Below are positions 7,839 through 13,386 of a DNA stretch of 13,386 nt, one piece after another; positions within the stretch are counted from its first letter, which is position 1; every line of letters begins with the position of its first letter. The notes under the pieces are model-generated. The model saw nothing but the letters and a program-made list of their open reading frames with translations, made no database searches and had not been told where the DNA came from. A program made the translations under genes and the position numbers. This DNA comes from Flavobacteriales bacterium UBA958 (GTDB lineage: Bacteria; Bacteroidota; Bacteroidia; Flavobacteriales_D; Crocinitomicaceae): positions 1-13,386 of the forward strand of contig DBCM01000145.1 of assembly GCA_002293045.1 (NCBI GenBank), in the 5' to 3' direction.

Positions 7839-8909
7839 TTAAACGATGAAATTCCACCCAAAGGTATCCTCGACTTTACCAATTTTTAAGGCGTCCATGT
7901 GATTTTTAATGCGATTGGACAAAGTTCGAGTCTCCATGGCAGGCAACTTAAATACCTCCTCGTAATATCCGATGACATCAATTTGCGCCAAGGTAGCCGC
8001 AGTGCCTGCTCCAAATGCATCTTGCAGGGTTCCGTTTCGGAAGGCCTCAACAACCTCATCCACGGTCACCTTTCGCTCCTCTACTGTGATACCCCAAGAC
8101 AATGCGAGCTCAATGATCGAACGTTTGGTAATTCCACGAAGGATGGTATCTTGATCTTCAGACGGCGTAATTAAAACATCGTTGATTAAAAACATGATGT
8201 TCATGGTGCCAGACTCTTCTATATACTTATGTTCTTTAGCGTCTGTCCATACCAATTGATGAAAATTCTGATCTTGCGCTTGCTTTGCAGGATATAAGCT
8301 TGCCCCATAATTTCCTGCTGCCTTCGCTCTTCCTACTCCACCTTCAGCAGCACGCGTATAGAAGGGCTCAATCTTGACGCGAACCGGTTCTGAATAATAA
8401 TTACCAACCGGAGATAGTAAAATCATGAACTTGTACGTTTCCGAAGGTTTTATCCCAACCCAAGCATCGGTTGCGAACATAAACGGGCGGATATACAGAG
8501 AAAATCCCGGCTTGTTTGGTACCCATTGGGAATCAATTTCCACCAATTTACGAACGGATTCCAAAAATAACTCCTCCGGAACCTCCGGCATACACATGCG
8601 TCTTGCTGATTCGTTAAATCGCTTAGCGTTCATGTTCGGTCGAAAAATGGAAAGGCTTCCTTGCTCATGCTTGTACGCCTTAAGTCCTTCAAAAATACTC
8701 TGTCCGTAATGAATCGCCGACATTGCTGGATGCATAGGAATTTCTTGAAACGGTAAGATTTTTGGATCGTGCCATTTCCCATCCGCATACTCCATGAGAA
8801 ACATGTGATCAGTAAATACTCTTCCAAATGGAAGGTTATCCCAATCCACACGATTCAATCCTGAAACCGTACATTGCTCCACGGATATGGTAAGTTCAGA
8901 TGTTGCCAT
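7839..8909 (-). CDS. ilvE: Branched-chain amino acid aminotransferase (type II BCAT)
   Basis: This 356-residue pyridoxal-phosphate enzyme (fold type IV) transfers the amino group between leucine, isoleucine or valine and 2-oxoglutarate, in the last step of branched-chain amino acid synthesis and the first of breakdown, in the cytoplasm. The PLP-binding lysine is K196, in GRAKAAGNYGAS (193-204). Other family blocks are HYGQSIFEGLKAY (67-79), with the FEGLKAY signature, LYIRPFMFATD (138-148), EESGTMNIMF (231-240) and TILRGITKRS (255-264). The length and the GNYG block fit the eukaryote-like type II group (TIGR01123) rather than the shorter E. coli type. The ATG at 8909 is the first in frame after a candidate promoter and gives a normal N-terminus. 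It is divergent from recQ and may be cotranscribed with the secreted-protein gene downstream. Confidence 0.97.
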   Translation of the reverse strand: MATSELTISVEQCTVSGLNRVDWDNLPFGRVFTDHMFLMEYADGKWHDPKILPFQEIPMHPAMSAIHYGQSIFEGLKAYKHEQGSLSIFRPNMNAKRFNESARRMCMPEVPEELFLESVRKLVEIDSQWVPNKPGFSLYIRPFMFATDAWVGIKPSETYKFMILLSPVGNYYSEPVRVKIEPFYTRAAEGGVGRAKAAGNYGASLYPAKQAQDQNFHQLVWTDAKEHKYIEESGTMNIMFLINDVLITPSEDQDTILRGITKRSIIELALSWGITVEERKVTVDEVVEAFRNGTLQDAFGAGTAATLAQIDVIGYYEEVFKLPAMETRTLSNRIKNHMDALKIGKVEDTFGWNFIV

Positions 8910-8926
8910 GCTTTAAAAATTGAATG

Positions 8927-8958
8927 CGAATATACGCCTAAATTGCATCGCTAACAAC
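8927..8958 (-). promoter_or_regulatory. Candidate Bacteroidota-type promoter for ilvE
   Basis: Read on the minus strand, GTTG (complement of 8955-8958) is followed after 20 nt by TATATTCG (complement of 8927-8934). This differs at one position from the Bacteroidota -7 consensus TAnnTTTG, and the spacing matches the usual gap to the -33 TTG element. The -7 element ends 17 nt before the ilvE ATG. No strong Shine-Dalgarno follows, as is typical of this phylum. This is motif matching only. Confidence 0.45.
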
Positions 8959-8988
8959 TAATTTAGCCCTAAGCAACGTAATAAATAT

Positions 8989-8996
8989 TACTTTTA
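8989..8996 (+). promoter_or_regulatory. Weak candidate -7 element for recQ-comEC
   Basis: TACTTTTA differs at one position from TAnnTTTG and ends 15 nt before the recQ ATG. The best upstream -33 match is a TTTA about 23 nt away, so the pairing is poor. A second near match, TAATTTAG, sits at 8959-8966. One of these probably drives the operon, but the sequence does not decide which. Confidence 0.2.
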
Positions 8997-9011
8997 CTCG
9001 TAATCTAATCC

Positions 9012-10886
9012 ATGTCGAAAAATCCAAAAGACATTCTGTCAACCTATTGGGGATTCAGCGATTTTCGCCCTACACAAAAACCAATTATTGATGCTGTACT
9101 CAGCAATAAGGATGTTCTTGCCCTACTTCCAACAGGCGGAGGAAAATCTATTTGTTTTCAAGTACCTGGCTTAGCGAAGGGAGGGCTTACCTTAGTTGTT
9201 TCACCACTCATTGCCCTGATGGACGACCAAGTAAAATCGCTAAAATCAAAGGGTATTAAAGCCTGTGCAGTAACAAGTGCGATGGGATATCGGGAAATAG
9301 ATATCCTGTTAAACAACGCTGCACTTGGTGCCTATGATTTTCTTTACTTATCACCGGAACGGATACAAACGAGTCTGTTTCGTGAACGCTATAAACAGAT
9401 GCCGATACAGTTGATCGTTATCGATGAAGCACATTGTATTTCGGAGTGGGGTCACGACTTTCGTCCTTCCTATTTGAACATTCGTGTGTTGCGCGAGGAC
9501 AACCCGAATATTCCCATGATTGCACTCACGGCAACGGCGACACAACGCGTAAAAGACGACATCGTAGCATCCCTCCAATTGAAAGATCCTTTTATTCACG
9601 AAGTAAGCTTTTATCGAGAAAATTTAAGTTATGAAGTAATCAGCACACCCAGTAAACTGGGCAGCATCATTGCGTATTGCAATGGAAAAATGCACATGAC
9701 CGGTATCGTCTATTGTTCAACCAGAAAAGCGGTCAAAGAATTAGCAAAGGTATTTATGTCTAATAAACTCAGGGCAAGTATGTATCATGGGGGGATGAGT
9801 CCTGCCGACAGAAGGGATTCGTTGGCCCGATGGATGTCTGGAGAAAGTCCGGTGATGATTGCAACCAATGCGTTTGGTATGGGTATCGACAAACCTAATG
9901 TTCGCTATGTTCTGCACCATGACTTCCCCGATAACCTGGAATCCTATGTGCAAGAAGCTGGACGCGGCGGGCGAGATGGGGAACAAGCGCGATCCATCGT
10001 GTTTACGGATGGAAGTGAAGAGGCTTCCTTCGCGCAGGGGTTTATGACAAAGTTTCCAGAAATTAGCCTCATTAAAAAGGTGTATGTGCACCTCTTGAGT
10101 TATTTGAGAATAGCCATTGGTTCTGGAAAAAACGAAACCTATCCAACGGATTTAAACCTACTTGCCAATGAACTTTCCTTGAGCTATATTGAGCTTTATA
10201 ACATCATTAAAATCCTTGAACTCAATCAAGAATTACATGTTAATGAATCCACCTTCCACTCCCCAAAAGTGCGCCTCTTAGTGCATGGTTTAGACCTCTA
10301 CAATTTTCAAATCAAACATCCTGTCATGCATCCAATCATTCAGGTCATTGAACAAATAACCGGAGGTGAAGAGGTATTGGCATCAGGATTCAACTCCAAT
10401 AAAGTGTCTGCCGCATTAAAAATAAGTGAACCTAAACTGGAGGAGTTCCTCACTTTTCTAGACGCCAATGGAATTATTGAATATGTTCCCGCAATTCATT
10501 TACCCACGATCACTTTTTTAAATGAACGAAGGCCTGATGATTATTTTCAATTGTCCTATGAATCCTTTACCCAGCGAAAAACATTGGCCAAAGAGAAATT
10601 AGACTCCGTATTGTCCTATTTAAGCACTCCACATTGTCGAACGCAGCATATTTTGGCGTATTTCGGTCAAAAAACTGAACCTTGCGGTACGTGTGATAAT
10701 TGTCAGAAAGCAAACTTACCCATTGAACAAACCGAAACCTTTATTCTTGAAGCCTTGAACATTCCCCTGGGATATTTGGAATTAATAGAACGGATTCCAT
10801 TACCCAAAGAGGCCTTAAAACGCGTGATTCGAGACATGCAGCTCACCCAAAAAATACAACTTATCGACGGGAAATTTTACCGTTAA
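9012..10886 (+). CDS. recQ: RecQ-family ATP-dependent DNA helicase with C-terminally placed zinc site
   Basis: This 624-residue superfamily 2 helicase unwinds DNA 3' to 5' in recombination and replication-fork repair. Visible motifs in order: motif 0, YWGFSDFRPTQ (12-22); Walker A, LPTGGGKS (39-46); DEAH box (138-141) followed directly by the RecQ aromatic-rich loop ISEWGHDFRPSY (143-154); motif III, TATAT (173-177); YCSTRKA (234-240) and YHGGM (258-262); motif V, ATNAFGMGIDKP (284-295); and the arginine-finger motif QEAGRGGRDG (314-323). A zinc site C542-x15-C558-x2-C561-x2-C564 has RecQ-like spacing but lies about 200 residues further along than in E. coli RecQ, near the C-terminus. The intervening 340-540 region looks helical, with winged-helix-like stretches (378-410). 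No typical HRDC domain is visible. The start is ATG; comEC begins 4 bp after the stop. Confidence 0.95.
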   Translation: MSKNPKDILSTYWGFSDFRPTQKPIIDAVLSNKDVLALLPTGGGKSICFQVPGLAKGGLTLVVSPLIALMDDQVKSLKSKGIKACAVTSAMGYREIDILLNNAALGAYDFLYLSPERIQTSLFRERYKQMPIQLIVIDEAHCISEWGHDFRPSYLNIRVLREDNPNIPMIALTATATQRVKDDIVASLQLKDPFIHEVSFYRENLSYEVISTPSKLGSIIAYCNGKMHMTGIVYCSTRKAVKELAKVFMSNKLRASMYHGGMSPADRRDSLARWMSGESPVMIATNAFGMGIDKPNVRYVLHHDFPDNLESYVQEAGRGGRDGEQARSIVFTDGSEEASFAQGFMTKFPEISLIKKVYVHLLSYLRIAIGSGKNETYPTDLNLLANELSLSYIELYNIIKILELNQELHVNESTFHSPKVRLLVHGLDLYNFQIKHPVMHPIIQVIEQITGGEEVLASGFNSNKVSAALKISEPKLEEFLTFLDANGIIEYVPAIHLPTITFLNERRPDDYFQLSYESFTQRKTLAKEKLDSVLSYLSTPHCRTQHILAYFGQKTEPCGTCDNCQKANLPIEQTETFILEALNIPLGYLELIERIPLPKEALKRVIRDMQLTQKIQLIDGKFYR

Positions 10887-10890
10887 ATCG

Positions 10891-12777
10891 TTGCGCTTGA
10901 AAAAAATCCTGCTTCCAAACACCCTTGGTCCTGAACTACTTATGCCCCTACTTTTTACTGCATTTGTGGTGGGCCATGAATTCATCCCGAATACAGAAAT
11001 CCCATGGCACATTCAAGGGTTTCTTTATGTGGGCTTAATCGCAGTATTTCTGAAAGTTACCAATCACAGCAGTTTCCTTGTGCTATTGCCCATCCTTGCG
11101 TTTCATACCCTGATTGGTATGGGAACTGCCGAAAAAAAAGCGCCAACATCGCATAAAAATGGCCACGCATATCAGATTCTTGACATAAAGGCTTCGCGCA
11201 GCAACCTCGTGCAGGCCGTCGGACAAATCCATGAACTTAAACGTGGATACCTATACCCTACTCGCGAAAAAACCTTGTGTTTAATTGACCCAAAGAAACA
11301 TTTACAGCGCGGGGATTTCATTTATACCTTAGCCCCTGCTAGCCCCATAAAAAATACGGGTAATCCCGGGAGTTTTGATGTAAAAAACTACTACATGACC
11401 AAGGGAATTCATCTGCAAAGTTTTGTGTATCAAAATTATATTATCATAGGTCATGCAACACTTTGGGACTCTTGGATATATGCCTTGCGAAGGTGGTTTA
11501 ATCAGTCCTTTGAACGTCACTTGTGCGGTCCTGAACTTGGATTAGCGAAAGCCTTACTGCTCGGAAATACCACAGATGTGAGTCAAAAAAGCAAAGCATC
11601 CTTTGCCGCGACTGGTGCGATTCATGTCTTGGCAGTTTCGGGCATGCATGTTGCCTTATTTGCTGAATTGTTGTTGTTTAGTATTGGATTATTTGCACGG
11701 TTTATTTCTCGAAAGCGGGCAATCCTATTCATTCTAATTATCTTGTGGTGTTATGCGTGGCTCACGGGATTTTCTGCTTCGGTATTGCGTTCTGTAACCA
11801 TGTTTTCACTCATTCAAATCGGATTACTGCTGCAACGATCGGCACATCCGAATTACCTGTTATTTTGGTGCGCTTATTTAATGTATTTATTCGATCCAAC
11901 GTGCATCTACGACATCGGTTTCCAACTTTCTTTCTGTGCTGTATTTGGAATCCAAACGTATAACACCCGTATTTCTTCCCTTTGGTCTCCCCCTCATAAA
12001 ATACTCAAGTGGATTTGGGAACACACCTCTGTAGCCATCGCTGCACAACTTTTTACAGTGCCTTTGATCTTGTATTACTTTCATACTTTTCCCAACTATT
12101 TCCTTATTGCCAACTTGGGAATTGTTGTGCTTTCAGGCGTTTCGATGTATCTAGGCTTTGGATTTTTACTGCTGGGCTGGATTCCAATGCTTGGAGACTT
12201 AATCGGTCAAATATTTAGCCTTTCACTCACCCTTATGAATCAGTTTATTAGGATTATCGCTCAAATACCGGGAGCTGTTGAGGGTGGGTTTTCGCTGACT
12301 ACCGGACAACTTGTGCTGTTCATCTTTGGACTCCTTTGGATACTGCACAGCTATGCACCGAGGTGGACAAAATATGCATTGGGATTAGGTCTTGTTCTTG
12401 GATTGAGTGGCATCCGACACAACAATCAAATGGAAACCCATCTAATGATTTTAAACACGCGTTCTCCCGTGCTTATTTACAAGCAAAAAACACATGTAGT
12501 GATGCTTTCTGGCCCGAGAAACTCACAAAGAACATTGGGATGCTTATTGACAGATTATCGGAAAATATACCCCTTCAGCACTTCTGATATTCAAACAGTT
12601 TCTGAGCAGTCGAACGTACGCATTAAAGGTATTACTTTCCGCTTCCGACGGGAGGACATTGCCATACGAGGAAGAACTGAATATTCACTTGTAAAAACTC
12701 CAACCCAGGAATGGGTCTTGCTTACGCTCAATCAAAAAACCAAACCCGTACAGGCAGCGATTAAACTCCCGATTTAG
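10891..12777 (+). CDS. comEC: ComEC/Rec2-family DNA-uptake membrane protein without metallo-beta-lactamase domain
   Basis: This 628-residue polytopic inner-membrane protein belongs to the channel family that carries single-stranded DNA into the cytoplasm during natural transformation. The N-terminal region includes a DUF4131-type soluble domain (about 80-185) with the hallmark NPGSFDVKNYYMTKGIH (158-174). The Competence domain follows: ALLLGNTTDVS (221-231), GAIHVLAVSGMHVAL (242-256), TGFSASVLRSVTMFSL (292-307), YDIGFQLSFCAVFGI (340-354) and QLFTVPLILYYFHTFPNYF (386-404). After the last membrane segments (near 475-510) there are only about 115 residues, with no HxHxDH motif, so the usual C-terminal hydrolase domain is missing, as in many Bacteroidota homologues. 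The start is uncertain: TTG at 10891, 4 bp after recQ, keeps the first membrane segment intact, while the ATG at 10942 would remove 17 residues. It is probably translated from a recQ-comEC message. Confidence 0.92.
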   Translation: MRLKKILLPNTLGPELLMPLLFTAFVVGHEFIPNTEIPWHIQGFLYVGLIAVFLKVTNHSSFLVLLPILAFHTLIGMGTAEKKAPTSHKNGHAYQILDIKASRSNLVQAVGQIHELKRGYLYPTREKTLCLIDPKKHLQRGDFIYTLAPASPIKNTGNPGSFDVKNYYMTKGIHLQSFVYQNYIIIGHATLWDSWIYALRRWFNQSFERHLCGPELGLAKALLLGNTTDVSQKSKASFAATGAIHVLAVSGMHVALFAELLLFSIGLFARFISRKRAILFILIILWCYAWLTGFSASVLRSVTMFSLIQIGLLLQRSAHPNYLLFWCAYLMYLFDPTCIYDIGFQLSFCAVFGIQTYNTRISSLWSPPHKILKWIWEHTSVAIAAQLFTVPLILYYFHTFPNYFLIANLGIVVLSGVSMYLGFGFLLLGWIPMLGDLIGQIFSLSLTLMNQFIRIIAQIPGAVEGGFSLTTGQLVLFIFGLLWILHSYAPRWTKYALGLGLVLGLSGIRHNNQMETHLMILNTRSPVLIYKQKTHVVMLSGPRNSQRTLGCLLTDYRKIYPFSTSDIQTVSEQSNVRIKGITFRFRREDIAIRGRTEYSLVKTPTQEWVLLTLNQKTKPVQAAIKLPI

Positions 12778-13386
12778 TTCCCCATCATGTTCAAGATATA
12801 ATTTACGGCGTTGGCTGCATTGACAAAACCACCGGAAATGCATACTTGATTCATTTTCAACTTCTTTTTAGTTCCTGGAACTAAGACCTTCTTTTTGTAG
12901 GGTGTAGTTGTTTTCATTAACACCTCTTTCACTTGAACAGCGGATAAGGTAGGGAAATAACTACGGATTAACGCGGCAACACCCGCCGTGGCAGGACAAG
13001 CCATTGAAGTACCCGAAGCATCTTCATATTTACCATCCGGAACGGTTGAGTAAATATCAACCCCCGGGGCAAAAAAGTCTACAGTGGTTGCACCGTAATT
13101 AGAAAAATCGGCAAGGATCTTTTTAGGTTTACGAGATGCCCCTGAAGCTCCCACATCAATCCAATTCGGGAAGGTTGTTCCTGAATTCGCTTTTCTTGTA
13201 GGATAAGAATCCTCAATATCCTTATCTTTCGCATCATTACCCGCCGCATGAATCAAGAGCACATCGTGGTCCATGGCATACTTTACCGCATCATCCACAT
13301 ATTCTTTGTGAAGCACGTAATATTTTCCAAAAGACATGTTGATGACCCGTGCTCCATTATCAACCGCATATCGAATGGCATTGGCC
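12774..13386 (-). CDS. S8 family (subtilisin-like) serine peptidase, C-terminal part (5' end beyond window)
   Basis: The minus-strand frame runs off the right edge. The Met at 13337 is internal, since the frame upstream encodes AIRYAVDNGARVIN, continuing into MSFG, the conserved subtilase strand. Of the visible 203 residues, the oxyanion-hole Asn is in HAAGND (about 13236-13241), and the catalytic Ser is in GTSMACPATAG, its codon at 13005-13007. The catalytic Asp and His lie beyond the window. The sequence after the active site (a helix with LIRSYFP, then VQVKEVLM) is the usual end of the fold, and the protein stops soon after GGFVNAANAV, with no T9SS sorting domain attached. It is probably an exported peptidase, but the signal sequence cannot be seen. 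Its stop codon overlaps the comEC stop by 4 bp in convergent orientation. Confidence 0.93.
   Translation of the reverse strand, partial: ANAIRYAVDNGARVINMSFGKYYVLHKEYVDDAVKYAMDHDVLLIHAAGNDAKDKDIEDSYPTRKANSGTTFPNWIDVGASGASRKPKKILADFSNYGATTVDFFAPGVDIYSTVPDGKYEDASGTSMACPATAGVAALIRSYFPTLSAVQVKEVLMKTTTPYKKKVLVPGTKKKLKMNQVCISGGFVNAANAVNYILNMMGN

Noticed and set aside
8425..8709. Plus-strand frames within ilvE (for example 7899-8174 and 8425-8709) and minus-strand frames within recQ.
   Set aside because: They lie entirely antisense to well-supported enzymes and their translations show no recognisable motif.
6479..13386. A possible multi-gene defence, secretion or mobile system formed by the secreted protein, ilvE, recQ, comEC and peptidase genes.
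   Set aside because: The genes lie on both strands, belong to common housekeeping or envelope families, and show no integrase, transposase, toxin-antitoxin or phage signature. The context does not support a joint system.

Overview
The window reads as a chromosomal segment from a member of the Bacteroidota, most likely the Flavobacteriia or a close relative. The evidence is a giant SprB-repeat surface protein ending in a type IX secretion (T9SS) type B sorting domain, a CarboxypepD_reg-like secreted protein, a type II branched-chain aminotransferase, a Bacteroidota-style RecQ and a ComEC without a metallo-beta-lactamase domain. Shine-Dalgarno sequences are not obvious, and one upstream region carries a TTG / TAnnTTTG-like promoter, which also fits the phylum.

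Layout. Positions 2-6490 (+) hold the 3' part of a very large surface-protein gene whose start lies beyond the left edge. It encodes 27 complete SprB-type repeats in two length classes (67 and 75-77 residues), two PKD-like domains and a CHU_C-type sorting domain. Positions 6479-7792 (-) hold a secreted protein of unknown function that overlaps the giant gene tail to tail by 12 bp. Positions 7839-8909 (-) hold ilvE, 46 bp upstream of that gene and probably able to read into it. A 102-bp divergent spacer (8910-9011) follows. Next come recQ (9012-10886, +) and, 4 bp later, comEC (10891-12777, +), a probable two-gene operon. Positions 12774-13386 (-) hold the C-terminal part of a subtilisin-family (S8) peptidase, overlapping comEC tail to tail by 4 bp and running off the right edge.

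How the genes relate. RecQ and ComEC both handle DNA (unwinding and recombination; inner-membrane passage of incoming single strands), and their tight spacing suggests co-expression. The other genes look like ordinary neighbours rather than one pathway. The window is almost entirely coding: the only gene-free stretches are 46 and 102 bp. I saw no RNA genes, insertion sequences, CRISPR arrays or phage genes.

The most unusual material is in the giant protein. Its repeats are arranged in a higher-order pattern with an exact 1455-bp period. From the left edge to position 6211 (2070 codons) it contains not one lysine or arginine; these appear only in the sorting domain. I did not find a new multi-gene system, and most of the other genes are standard.
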